Below are positions 6,878-15,285 of a stretch of DNA of 20,115 bases, piece after piece (within the stretch, counting starts at the first letter, position 1; every line of letters starts with the position of its first letter). Both the position numbers and the translations under genes were made by a program. The notes below the pieces were generated by a model. It worked only from the letters and a program-made list of their open reading frames with translations, was not told the origin of the DNA and searched no databases. Location: the IMG/VR virus record IMGVR_UViG_3300045286_000132, positions 1-20,115 of that record. One strand, given 5' to 3'. This stretch comes from a virus.

Positions 6878-9462
6878 TGGCTGCCCGCGAGGACATGGGC
6901 CGCACGCTCGATTCGAGCTTTGTCAGCCGGGTCGCGGCGGGTTTGAAGTACATCGTCAGCGGGGTCGGCCCGGACAACTGGTTCGGCCCGATGCAGCCGC
7001 TGCAGCCCCAGGCGCAGCAGCAGGCTGAAGGCCGGGCCTTCGACTTCCCGGTCGGATACAACCTTCGGATCCAGCCCCGCAGCGAGGAAACGGTCAGCTT
7101 CGCGCAGCTTCGGCAGCTTGCCGATGCGTACGACCTGATGCGCCTCGTGCTCGAAACACGGAAGGACCAGATCGAAGCCTTCGAGTGGGAGATCGTCCCG
7201 AAGGACAAAGACGTCAAGCCTGAGACACGCAAGCAGGACATTCGCGCCGTCACTGAGTTCCTAGAGAAACCCGATCAAGAACGCTACTGGCCTCAGTGGC
7301 TGCGTTCACAGATCGAGGACATGCTCGTGCTCGATGCGATTTGCGTCTATCCGCGCCCTGATCGCGGCGGCCGGCTGTACGCACTTGAACTTGTCGCGCC
7401 GGACAACATCAAGCGTGTGATCGACGAGACAGGGCGTACGCCGCTGCCCCCGAGCCCGGCTTACCAGCACATCCTGAAAGGCATTCCGGCAGCGGACTAC
7501 ACGACAGACACATTCGTGTACCAGATGCGCAACCCGCGCTCGAACCGCATCTACGGCTTCTGCTTCGCGCCGGACATGGAGATTCTGACGCGAGCGGGTT
7601 GGAAGCGCGTGGGCGAGGCAAGCTACGACGATGAGTTCGCGACTCGTAACCCTGAGACGCACGTGTTCGAATGGCAACGGCCGGTAGCCGTGACTTCACG
7701 GGAGTTCGAGGGCGAACTTGTCCACTTCAAGGCGAAGTCGCTCGACATCCTCGTGACCCCAGAACACCGCATGCTCGTACAGTGCGATCGGCCTGATGTG
7801 GACCCGCGTGAGCGCACCGTGACGGCGGGCGAGCTTGCCAGACTCGACGCGCATTGGCGCGTGCCGATTGCCAGTGACGGATGGGCCGGCGAGCGGATCG
7901 AGTCGCGCCGGTTCGGTGGCGATCGAGTCGAGCAGATCAAGTCATTGCGACAAGATGGCCGTAGCTACATGCAGATCGCACGCGAGGTCGACTGCGCGGT
8001 TGGGACGGTTGCTGATGTTGTGACCGAGCGTTACGACTACACGCGCGATCGGGTGGAACTGAGCGGCGAGGACTACTGCGCGTTCATGGGAATGTACCTG
8101 TCGGAGGGCAGCATCAACAAAGGCCGCGTTGTGGTGATCAGCCAATCGTCGACTTCGAAGCACTTCAACAAGTTCAAGACTGCACTCAGCCGTATGTTCC
8201 GCTCGGCAACGCATGTTGATGGCGATTTCTCGATTTACAGCTTGTCGCTCGCAACGTACCTGAAGCAGTTCGGCCACTCGCACGAGAAGTTCGTGCCAGA
8301 AGACGTCATGAACGCTACGACCGAGCAGATCGAGACGTTCCTTGAATATCTTTTTGATGGTGATGCGCATCGCAATCCTCGGGGTGCGACGTACTACTAC
8401 ACCACGAGCAAGCGGCTTGCAGATCAGGTGCAGGAACTAGTTCAGAAAATCGGCAAGGCAGCTTCGGTGCGGCCCTGCGAATTGCGTAGCAGCATCCTGC
8501 GTGATGGGCGTGTCATCAGGAGTTTGCGCCAGCAATACCGTGTGTCGATCCTTCGTCGTCGCTACATGCACCCAGTGGCAGCCCGTGTGCCCTACCATGG
8601 CCCCGTGCACTGCCTGAGCGTGCCGAACCAGACTGTCTACGTGCGACGTAACGGATATGCCGCATGGACGAAACAGTCGCCCGTCGAACAGGTCATCACG
8701 ACCGTCAACATCGCGATCCGCCGGCAGATGTCGCAGTTGCAGTTCTACACCGAAGGCAACGTGCCTGAAGCAATTGCCCAGGTGCCGGACACGTGGACCG
8801 GGAAGCAGATCGCCGAGTTCCAGCTCATGTGGGACTCGATGAACGAGGGCAACACGGCGCAGCGGCGGAAGATGCGCTTCATCCCGTCGCTGAAGGACAT
8901 TATCTTTCCGAAAGACGCAGTGCTGAAGGACGAGTACGACGAATGGCTTGCGCGCATCGTGTGCTTCGCGTTCTCGATCAGCCCGACTGCCCTGATCAAG
9001 CAGGTCAACCGCGCCAGCAGCGAGCAGATGTCGGAGACGGCAAAGGAAGAGGGCCTGATCCCGCTGCTTCGCTTCCTCGAAGTCCACTTCACGGCATTGT
9101 TGCAGCGCCACCAGAACGGCAAGGGCTTGCGCTTCCGGTTCAAGATTCAGAACAAGGTGTCGCCGCAAGAGCAAGCTGCGATCGATGCCAGTGACATCGC
9201 CTCGAAGATCCGCACGCCTGATGAAGCGCGGGTCGATCGCGGCTTGGAGCCGATGCCGGAAGCTGAGCGTGAGAAGCACTTCCCCGCCGGCCCTGACCCG
9301 CTCGAACTTGCCCAGGTGCAAGCAAAGGCCCGCGCAGGGCAGCCCGTGCCGCCCGGTAAGCCCGATGAGAAGGAACCGCCTGTCGTCAAGTTCGAGCAGG
9401 GCGACATCTTCGTGACGGTGCACGGCGACCGTGCCGCGGTTCAACGGATGCCGCCGAAGTGA
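6877..9462 (+). CDS. Phage portal protein precursor interrupted by an intein
   Basis: An 861-residue precursor. The exteins total 489 residues, a normal portal length. The N-extein (1-228) contains RSEETVSFAQLRQLADAYDL, TRKDQIEAFEWEIVPKD and the run ending RSNRIYGF. The C-extein (from 601) begins SPVEQVITTVNIAIRR. Joining them gives YGFSPVEQ, a strongly conserved stretch of this portal family, so the intein sits in a critical site. The mature protein would form the dodecameric ring at the packaging vertex, working with the terminase before it and the MuF-like protein after it. ATG 6877 overlaps the upstream stop; the MuF start overlaps this gene's stop (GTGA). Function depends on splicing unless the intein is removed. 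Confidence 0.92.
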   Translation: MAAREDMGRTLDSSFVSRVAAGLKYIVSGVGPDNWFGPMQPLQPQAQQQAEGRAFDFPVGYNLRIQPRSEETVSFAQLRQLADAYDLMRLVLETRKDQIEAFEWEIVPKDKDVKPETRKQDIRAVTEFLEKPDQERYWPQWLRSQIEDMLVLDAICVYPRPDRGGRLYALELVAPDNIKRVIDETGRTPLPPSPAYQHILKGIPAADYTTDTFVYQMRNPRSNRIYGFCFAPDMEILTRAGWKRVGEASYDDEFATRNPETHVFEWQRPVAVTSREFEGELVHFKAKSLDILVTPEHRMLVQCDRPDVDPRERTVTAGELARLDAHWRVPIASDGWAGERIESRRFGGDRVEQIKSLRQDGRSYMQIAREVDCAVGTVADVVTERYDYTRDRVELSGEDYCAFMGMYLSEGSINKGRVVVISQSSTSKHFNKFKTALSRMFRSATHVDGDFSIYSLSLATYLKQFGHSHEKFVPEDVMNATTEQIETFLEYLFDGDAHRNPRGATYYYTTSKRLADQVQELVQKIGKAASVRPCELRSSILRDGRVIRSLRQQYRVSILRRRYMHPVAARVPYHGPVHCLSVPNQTVYVRRNGYAAWTKQSPVEQVITTVNIAIRRQMSQLQFYTEGNVPEAIAQVPDTWTGKQIAEFQLMWDSMNEGNTAQRRKMRFIPSLKDIIFPKDAVLKDEYDEWLARIVCFAFSISPTALIKQVNRASSEQMSETAKEEGLIPLLRFLEVHFTALLQRHQNGKGLRFRFKIQNKVSPQEQAAIDASDIASKIRTPDEARVDRGLEPMPEAEREKHFPAGPDPLELAQVQAKARAGQPVPPGKPDEKEPPVVKFEQGDIFVTVHGDRAAVQRMPPK
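7561..8676 (+). mobile_element. LAGLIDADG intein in the portal gene, C-terminal Gln
   Basis: A 372-residue in-frame insertion (precursor residues 229-600). Block A starts at C229 (CFAPDMEILTRAGWKRVGEA). Block B is VTPEHRM (T294, H297). A helix-turn-helix-like stretch (SYMQIAREVDCAVGTV) lies around residues 363-378. Homing-endonuclease motifs are FMGMYLSEGS (E410 acidic) and LEYLFDGDA (489-497, D494), preceded by KFVPEDV (block D). Block F is GPVHCLSVPN. Block G is VRRNGYAAWTKQ, followed by Ser +1. The terminal Gln replaces the usual Asn and Lys replaces the penultimate residue. Both LAGLIDADG acidic residues are present, so the nuclease may be active. It copies itself into intein-free portal alleles if so. 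Confidence 0.9.
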
Positions 9463-10259
9463 GACTCGAAGCCACGCCCTACAGCTACCGCACCGTGCGG
9501 CTGTGCGGCTGCACTGCGCTGGCTAAGCGTGGCATCACGACCCGCCTGGGCCGCTACGTCGAGGCGAAGGTGCCGAAGGTTGCGGCCAAGCTGAACCGTG
9601 TGTTCGCCCAAGCTGCGAAGCGCGCCATTGCAGCCTACCGCGCGAAGATGCGCAAGGCTGACGAAGACATCGTGAAGGCGATCCTCGCGGAGATCGACCC
9701 GCTCGGCTTGTCGCAGGATCTGGCTGACGCAATCACGCCGGACATGATCGAGGCGTACAAGGTCGGCGGCATCACAGGGGCTCTCGACGTTCTCGACGGA
9801 CCTTCGCCTGGGCTGACTGACCAGATCGACGCGAAGGCGATCGGGTGGGCTGCCGAACGGGGCGGCGAACTGATCAAGCAACTGAACGAGACGACGGTCG
9901 ACGACCTGCGCGACTTCCTGTCGGAAGCCGTTGCGGCGGGCATGGGCCCTGAGGATCTCGCGGATGCGGTCGACGAACTGGGCGCCTTCGGCGAGGCACG
10001 CTCGATTTTGATCGCTCGTACTGAACTTGCGTTCGCGCATGTGCAGGGTAACCTGCAGGGCTGGCGTGAAACCGGACAGGTCGAGGGCAAGCGCTCGATT
10101 CTCGGGGACACGCACGAGATCGTTGACGAGTGCGACGATGCAGTCGAAGCGGGTGTCGTCCCGCTCGATGAAGAGATCATTCCCGGGTACGTAGGGCCCC
10201 CCTACCACCCGGCGTGTTTGTGTGACCTAGTGCCGGTTTTAACGGCGGAAGAGGACTGA
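9459..10259 (+). CDS. Head morphogenesis protein, SPP1 gp7 / Mu gpF-like
   Basis: A 266-residue minor head protein. The C-terminal half has the family's hallmark: ARTELAFAHVQGNLQGW (ARTE at 186-189), then DECDDAVEAGVVPLDEE, and a closing GPPYHPACLCD with H250, C253 and C255. These are the positions that usually form the Cys/His-rich core of the MuF domain. The N-terminal part is helical and charged (KVAAKLNRVFAQAAKRAIAA). Such proteins associate with the portal during assembly and are often present inside virions; some are fused to toxins, but this one has no extra domain. GTG 9459 overlaps the portal stop by four bases (GTGA), showing translational coupling. Family assignment is firm; the exact role is inferred. 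Confidence 0.88.
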   Translation: MRLEATPYSYRTVRLCGCTALAKRGITTRLGRYVEAKVPKVAAKLNRVFAQAAKRAIAAYRAKMRKADEDIVKAILAEIDPLGLSQDLADAITPDMIEAYKVGGITGALDVLDGPSPGLTDQIDAKAIGWAAERGGELIKQLNETTVDDLRDFLSEAVAAGMGPEDLADAVDELGAFGEARSILIARTELAFAHVQGNLQGWRETGQVEGKRSILGDTHEIVDECDDAVEAGVVPLDEEIIPGYVGPPYHPACLCDLVPVLTAEED

Positions 10260-10263
10260 CATC

Positions 10264-10875
10264 ATGGAACAAACGAAGACTTCGGATCTCGTGTCCGCTG
10301 GCCTGGGTGCACTGCACGAAGCCCCGGCAGCGCTGAACGTCGGCGGCAAGTACGTGGTCGAGTGCCACGAGTACGAGGGCGGCCCGCTCGTGTGGCGCGA
10401 CGACATCGACAACGTCATCACGATTGCCGGCCGCAACAAGATGTACGACAACTACCTTGCGGGGTCGTCGTTCTCGCAGGTCGGGCCGTTCATGGGCCTG
10501 ATCTCGGCAACCGCGGGCACGCCGGTGGAAGCTGACACCATGTCGTCGCACGGCACGTGGACCGAATGCGGCAACGCCGTCGCGCCCGCGTACAACGTGG
10601 GCGGCTCACAGACCCGCCCGACGCTGAACGGCAAGTTCGATGCAGCCAGTGGGGGCAACAAGGCGGTTAACTCGGGCAACCGCCCGGTCTTCACGATCTC
10701 GTCGAACGGCACGGTGCGTGGCGCCTTCCTCGTGTGCGACACCAGCGCCAGCAACGCGATCGACAACACGAGCGGCACGCTCTTCTCGGCCGGCTTGTTC
10801 TCGGGTGGCAACCAGCCGGTCATCATCGGCAACACGCTGACGGTGTCGTGGCAGGCGACGAGTACCTCGTCGTAA
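10264..10875 (+). CDS. Conserved phage virion-type protein, function unknown
   Basis: A 203-residue protein of a type repeatedly seen among phage structural genes. It begins with a segment like KYVVECHEYEGGPLVWRDD and NVITIAGRNKMYDNYLAG, followed by FMGLISA, the landmark DTMSSHGTWTE (about 92-102), and a beta-rich C-terminus (FTISSNGTVRGAFLV, GTLFSAGLFSG, VIIGNTLTVSWQ). No catalytic motif, signal peptide or membrane segment is visible. AGAGGA (10249-10254) precedes ATG 10264. It lies between the head morphogenesis gene and the host-recognition genes, so a head-decoration, connector or tail-associated role is possible. I recognise the family pattern but no experimentally defined function. Confidence 0.6.
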   Translation: MEQTKTSDLVSAGLGALHEAPAALNVGGKYVVECHEYEGGPLVWRDDIDNVITIAGRNKMYDNYLAGSSFSQVGPFMGLISATAGTPVEADTMSSHGTWTECGNAVAPAYNVGGSQTRPTLNGKFDAASGGNKAVNSGNRPVFTISSNGTVRGAFLVCDTSASNAIDNTSGTLFSAGLFSGGNQPVIIGNTLTVSWQATSTSS

Positions 10876-10884
10876 GGGGCTGAC

Positions 10885-11319
10885 ATGGGCCTGTACGTCT
10901 TCAGCCGGCCGCGGTCGGCACTCGACCCGACGAAGGACACGATCAAGATTACGGCGGGGTCGTTCCCGCTGAAGATCTGGAAGGCCAAAGTCGCGGGTGC
11001 CGAAGCGCAGTCAGGGTACAACGTGGTGCTGCTGGCGCGCAGCACGGGCGGCACGAGCCCTGCCGGCAGCATCACCCCGAAGCCTGTCGGCGGTTCGTCC
11101 GTTGCGGGCTTCACTGTGACCTACGGCGACACGTCAGCAGCGAGCCTGGGTGACGTCCTGCACCGCTTCACGCCGAACTCGAACGGCGGGATCGACCCCG
11201 AGACGACTATGCCCGGCGCCGAGTATTCGGTCCCGCCGGGCGGGCAAGTCAGCCTGCGCTCAGAAGTCGGTACGGCAAACGTGGTGCCGAACTTCCTGAT
11301 CGAAGAGATCACGGGTTAG
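10885..11319 (+). CDS. Hypothetical virion protein, 144 residues
   Basis: Not recognised. It starts MGLYVFSRPRSALDPTKDT and then shows a compact beta-rich, Gly/Ser-rich sequence (IKITAGSFPLKIWKAKVAG, NVVLLARSTGG, VAGFTVTYGD, EYSVPPGGQVSLRSEVG) ending in NFLIEEITG. There are no cysteines, no transmembrane segment and no enzyme motif. AAGGGG (about 10874-10879) lies a few bases before ATG 10885, and only nine bases separate it from the preceding gene. The beta-sandwich-like composition and location next to the tailspike suggest a virion component such as an adaptor, but that is inference from context only. Confidence 0.55.
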   Translation: MGLYVFSRPRSALDPTKDTIKITAGSFPLKIWKAKVAGAEAQSGYNVVLLARSTGGTSPAGSITPKPVGGSSVAGFTVTYGDTSAASLGDVLHRFTPNSNGGIDPETTMPGAEYSVPPGGQVSLRSEVGTANVVPNFLIEEITG

Positions 11320-11323
11320 CGTC

Positions 11324-14068
11324 ATGAGTTTCGGCCGCCCTTTGCGCATGTCGCCGCGGGGCGGTCGGCCGTTGCCACCGGTCTACAGCCACAGCCCGTC
11401 GACGATCAAGGTCAGCATCGGCGAGAGCATGGGCGCGCTCGATCCGACGAGCGTGGGCGCTGCAGCGGGTGCTGCGATTGTCGAGTCGCTTGTCGCCCTG
11501 GGCGCTCAGAACGCAAGTGTGACGGCAACTTCGTTCGTCGGCATCATGGTTGAAGCGGTCACGGCTCTCGACGTGAAGTCGGCGGCTGCGGCTGCTGCAG
11601 CAGCAGTGGTCGAGTCGGCTGCAAGCACGTCGCCTGTCGGCGCTACCAGTTCGAGCAGTTCGTCGACTCCGTTTCTGAACGCTCGCACGGGGTTGCGCTA
11701 TACGACATTGAAGCAAGCAGTCGGTCTAGGGGGCGAAGGCTTTGTTGCCCAGTCAGGCGACACGATCAAGGTGGCGCCCGGTACCTATGTGATCACTGAT
11801 GTCAACAGTGTGGGTTGCCCGGCTATCCAGTCGGCAGGGGGCATCTCGTTTGGCGTCGAACTGCCGGCTTTGACGATCGAATGGGAGGTGCCTGGGCAGC
11901 CGGCCATCTTCGATATGTCGGCGTGGAACCCCGCTTACGGCATTCAGATGGGCTCGCCTTGCACGAGTCTAACCCTTCGTGGACTCCACTTCATTGGGCG
12001 CCAGGAGAATGGAAGCTGCGGCCTTGAAGCCAACACAGGATACCCGTACAACTCGGATTGGACGCTAAACCCCACGTGCACGCTGACGGTCGAATACTGC
12101 AAGTTCAAGCACTGGGCCGATGGTATCCTCATGGGTTACGGGATGACGCAGGCGACGCTGAATGTCCGGTACTGCTGGTTCGAGGATTGCACTCAGTATG
12201 ACGGTTTGACCCACGGTATTTATTGCTCGCCGGGTGCCCAGTGCAACGTCATCGGTTGCTTCTTCACTTCGACTGCAGCAGCGGTTGGCAGTCAGACCGG
12301 CGCAGGGCACTTCCTGAAGTCTCGTGCTCGCTCGACGACGGTCTACGGCAATTTGTTTGCGGGAGGGACGACAGGGGGTTGTGCTTGCTGCGTCGAGTTG
12401 CCGTGTGGCGGCGACGTGGACATCAGCGGCAACATCCTCTTGCACTATGGCTTTGCGGATCACGCGGACGAGAACCCGCCGATCAAGTACGGCTACGAGC
12501 AGCACGCGGGCGGCAATATCTCCGCAGACTCAGAGGTGCGCGGGTACTCGATCAAGATTGCGCAGAACACCATTCGCAAGGACGAACCGAACTGGGACAA
12601 CAACCTCGCTGACGGCATCGGCATGTTGTGGGTCGCGACGAACATGACACACTTGGACGGCTCACCAAGAAGCGCGGCCAGCGTGTCGAAGACGCTGCGC
12701 AACAACATCCTTGCCGGTAACCCGCTCGGTCCGAAGTCTGTCAGCGATTGGGGTAGCGGTGTCGGCACAGCGGTCGCGCGCAATACGGTTGACGACTCTG
12801 GTGTGTACTCGGGGTCTGCTATCAGCGGTAGCCCGGCCCTTAATGATGCGCAGTGGTCGTGGACGGCGGGTTTCACTGCACCGAACGGCCGAACAGACAC
12901 CTACCAGGGCGGGCTGCTTACGGCTGATCCAGCGTGGCGTCAGGGCATGGCGGCCAACACGTGGAAGACGGTTAGCACATCGCAACTTACTGATGTCGAC
13001 CCGGAAAAGAACGCGGCCATCAACCCCAATGGTGTGAGCAACGCACCTTGGCACGGTACGAACGGCCAACAGGCACACATCGGCGCCTGGGGCTCTACGG
13101 TGTGGGACGAGCCGAACCGTCGAATCTGGACCCCTATTGGCGGCGGCCACGGGAACTATGGGGGCAACGAGCCTTACATGATGGATTTGTCGGCGGGCTC
13201 ACCTGTGTGGGTGATGAAGCGCAACCCGTCAGGCGCCATCGGCAATCTCATCAACTTCAACGACGGACAAGAGTCAAGCGGCGTCTATTCCGACGGTCGA
13301 CCACGTTCGACCCACGTCTACAACAACATCGCCTTCGTCCCCGGTGTTGGGCCGATGATCGTGCGAATCGGATCGGCGTATCCCAATTCTGGTGGCAGCA
13401 ACAAGGTCTGGAAAGTCGACCAGTCGACGGGCGAGACGACCCTCGTGTTCGACTTGTCGTCACTGGGCGTCAACGTCGGCGGCAGCGTGGGGTCAGCGTG
13501 CTATGACCCGTCTCGCAATCGCGTTTACAGCATTGGGTCGGGGTCTGGTGTGCGCCCGGCCTACGTGGTGCCGCAGGCCGGTGCAGGGGCGTGGGCCGGT
13601 GGCGTACTGGCGGGTTCGGTCTACGTCAGCGACAGCTACCAGCGGCTCGTATACCTTCCGGCACCATATGACCGCCTGCTGGCGCTGCATGGCTTCTCGA
13701 CACCATCGATCAGTCTTATCCACCCGGACACGGGCGCGCAGACCGAGATCAACATCACCGGCTCTTACGCCAGCGGCTTCGATAGCGCGACGGGCGCAGG
13801 CGGCATGGTGTGGGCGCCGCGGCTCGGCAAGTTGCTTCTGTACGGTCAGACAAGTAACGCCGCGCAAATCTCGACCCTTACGCCGACCGACATCAATAAC
13901 TGGGTCGCGGGCGCGCTAACCGTCTCCGGCTCTAATACTCTTGTTCCGCCGGTCAGCATCTATGGCAATGCGACAGTGATGGGCACCTTCGGCTACAGCG
14001 ACGCGCTTCGCGGCTGCTACTACGTCCACAGCAACACTGACTCGGTGTACTTCTACGCAACTGAGTAA
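11324..14068 (+). CDS. Tailspike/adhesin with N-terminal repeats, beta-helix and beta-propeller-like domain
   Basis: A 914-residue protein. A short N-terminal anchor-like part (MSFGRPLRMSPRGGRPLPP) leads into three or four copies of an Ala-rich repeat (IVESLVALGAQ, MVEAVTALDVKSAA, VVESAASTSP), the same type that fills the 908-residue adhesin downstream. Residues about 125-480 look like a right-handed beta-helix (TLKQAVGLGGEGFVAQSGDTI begins it, then VEYCKFKHWADGI, VRYCWFEDC, NVIGCFF, TVYGNLFAGG, VDISGNILLHYGF). From about 570 a kelch/galactose-oxidase-like propeller follows (QQAHIGAWGSTVWDEPN, GGGHGNYGGNEPYMMDL, SACYDPSRNRVYSIG). It would bind and possibly degrade a surface polysaccharide. 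No catalytic residues can be assigned from sequence alone. Confidence 0.72.
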   Translation: MSFGRPLRMSPRGGRPLPPVYSHSPSTIKVSIGESMGALDPTSVGAAAGAAIVESLVALGAQNASVTATSFVGIMVEAVTALDVKSAAAAAAAAVVESAASTSPVGATSSSSSSTPFLNARTGLRYTTLKQAVGLGGEGFVAQSGDTIKVAPGTYVITDVNSVGCPAIQSAGGISFGVELPALTIEWEVPGQPAIFDMSAWNPAYGIQMGSPCTSLTLRGLHFIGRQENGSCGLEANTGYPYNSDWTLNPTCTLTVEYCKFKHWADGILMGYGMTQATLNVRYCWFEDCTQYDGLTHGIYCSPGAQCNVIGCFFTSTAAAVGSQTGAGHFLKSRARSTTVYGNLFAGGTTGGCACCVELPCGGDVDISGNILLHYGFADHADENPPIKYGYEQHAGGNISADSEVRGYSIKIAQNTIRKDEPNWDNNLADGIGMLWVATNMTHLDGSPRSAASVSKTLRNNILAGNPLGPKSVSDWGSGVGTAVARNTVDDSGVYSGSAISGSPALNDAQWSWTAGFTAPNGRTDTYQGGLLTADPAWRQGMAANTWKTVSTSQLTDVDPEKNAAINPNGVSNAPWHGTNGQQAHIGAWGSTVWDEPNRRIWTPIGGGHGNYGGNEPYMMDLSAGSPVWVMKRNPSGAIGNLINFNDGQESSGVYSDGRPRSTHVYNNIAFVPGVGPMIVRIGSAYPNSGGSNKVWKVDQSTGETTLVFDLSSLGVNVGGSVGSACYDPSRNRVYSIGSGSGVRPAYVVPQAGAGAWAGGVLAGSVYVSDSYQRLVYLPAPYDRLLALHGFSTPSISLIHPDTGAQTEINITGSYASGFDSATGAGGMVWAPRLGKLLLYGQTSNAAQISTLTPTDINNWVAGALTVSGSNTLVPPVSIYGNATVMGTFGYSDALRGCYYVHSNTDSVYFYATE

Positions 14069-14077
14069 GAGACGCCA

Positions 14078-14725
14078 ATGACTACCATTGTTATCAGCGA
14101 CAACACGACCGGTGCTGACTTCTCGGGGACCGATGATTGCGACCTGCAGCAGACCTCCGAGGCTACCAATAACGGCACTGATGCGACGTTTTGGTCGCAC
14201 CACTACGATACAGACAACCATCGCAACGGGCTGATCCGGTTCACAATGCCGGGCGTTCTTGCCGGGACAACGATTATTTCAGCGACTTTGTCTCTGTGGC
14301 TCAATTCGGGCGACGGCGATCAGACTCACGATGTGTACCGCTGCCTTCAGGCATGGGTCGAGGCGCAGGCCACCTGGGCGTTGATCTCTACGGGCAACGC
14401 GTGGAACGCTGCTGGTGCGGCAGGATCGGCGGTCGACATTGCCGCAGGCCCTACTGCATCAATCGCCGTCACCAACACCAACATCGGCGCGTATTTCGAT
14501 ATCACAGGCCTGGGCGCGGACGTTGCAGCCTGGGTCGCGGGGACGACGAATAATGGGTGGCTGATCCGGCGCCAGGACTACTCGCCCTCGCCCCCAACAA
14601 ATAGGTTTCGCTACTCTGAGTTTGCGAGTAGCGAGGGGACAGACGGACACCGTCCGAAGCTGACGATCAACTACACGTCAGCAGGTAGCAGCGCCAAGCA
14701 ACTGACGACTCTAGGAGTGGGCTGA
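14078..14725 (+). CDS. DNRLRE/CBM96-like carbohydrate-binding protein
   Basis: A 215-residue protein matching the DNRLRE (CBM96-like) beta-sandwich pattern. It has GLIRFTMPGVLAGTTIISATLSLWL (positions 52 on, quoted in part), a following YRCLQAWVEAQATW, then YFDITGLGADVAAWVAG, NNGWLIRRQD, an SSEGTDGHRPKL segment and a closing LTINY. Proteins of this group occur on surfaces and bind glycans. ATG 14078 follows an AAGAGA ribosome site nine bases after the tailspike stop, so it is co-expressed with the tailspike. Its stop overlaps the next gene's ATG by one base. A role as an accessory receptor-binding or virion-decoration protein is inferred from this company. Confidence 0.6.
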   Translation: MTTIVISDNTTGADFSGTDDCDLQQTSEATNNGTDATFWSHHYDTDNHRNGLIRFTMPGVLAGTTIISATLSLWLNSGDGDQTHDVYRCLQAWVEAQATWALISTGNAWNAAGAAGSAVDIAAGPTASIAVTNTNIGAYFDITGLGADVAAWVAGTTNNGWLIRRQDYSPSPPTNRFRYSEFASSEGTDGHRPKLTINYTSAGSSAKQLTTLGVG

Positions 14726-15270
14726 TGAACAAGTACATCAAGTCGGCGTTCGTTCGCCGCTTCCATCAACTCGAAGCGGGCGACGGCATGATGCTGCGCC
14801 TGCTCGCCGACAACTTCACGGCGAACGCCGGCAGCGGGGGCGCCACGTTCGCGTCCGACGACGTCGGCCCGGGCGTGCAGTACCCGCGGGTCAAGACGTC
14901 GGTCGGGCCTGACGGCACAGCACAGGACGGCTGGATGCCGTTCCGCCTGCTCTCGGCGGCCACGACGAATGCAACGAGTGTGAAGAATGCTGCGGCCTTG
15001 CTCGGGTTCATCTATGCGGTCAACCTGAACGCTGCGGTGCGATACCTGAAGCTGTACAACAAGGCGAGCGCGCCGACGGTGGGCAGCGATACGCCGATCG
15101 CGACCCTGCCGATCCCCGCCAGTACGACGGGCGCGGGCTTCGTGCTGCCGATCCCGAACGGCGTGCAGTTCACCACAGGCCTCGCGCTGGCGATCACGAC
15201 CGGCGTGGCTGATGCTGACACCGGCGCGGTGGCAGCGAACGAGATCATCCTGTTCGGCGGGTACGCCTAA
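14725..15270 (+). CDS. Conserved phage structural protein, function unknown
   Basis: A 181-residue protein. The C-terminal half carries a pattern I recognise from many phage structural clusters: NAAVRYLKLYNKASAPTVG, then DTPIATLPIPAST, GVQFTTGLALAITTG and VADADTGAVAANEI, ending in a short hydrophobic strand. The N-terminal half includes ATFASDDVGPGVQYPRVK and DGTAQDGWMPFRL. There is no enzyme motif, signal peptide or transmembrane helix. ATG 14725 shares its A with the upstream TGA, implying coupling. Family members have no defined biochemical role that I know of; a virion-surface or tail-associated role fits the neighbours. Confidence 0.6.
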   Translation: MNKYIKSAFVRRFHQLEAGDGMMLRLLADNFTANAGSGGATFASDDVGPGVQYPRVKTSVGPDGTAQDGWMPFRLLSAATTNATSVKNAAALLGFIYAVNLNAAVRYLKLYNKASAPTVGSDTPIATLPIPASTTGAGFVLPIPNGVQFTTGLALAITTGVADADTGAVAANEIILFGGYA

Positions 15271-15285
15271 CCGTCAGGGGGTTCG

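Noticed and set aside
8437-9444. A 335-residue open frame on the minus strand opposite the portal C-extein
   Set aside because: Antisense to a clearly conserved portal sequence, no ribosome site or family motif seen.
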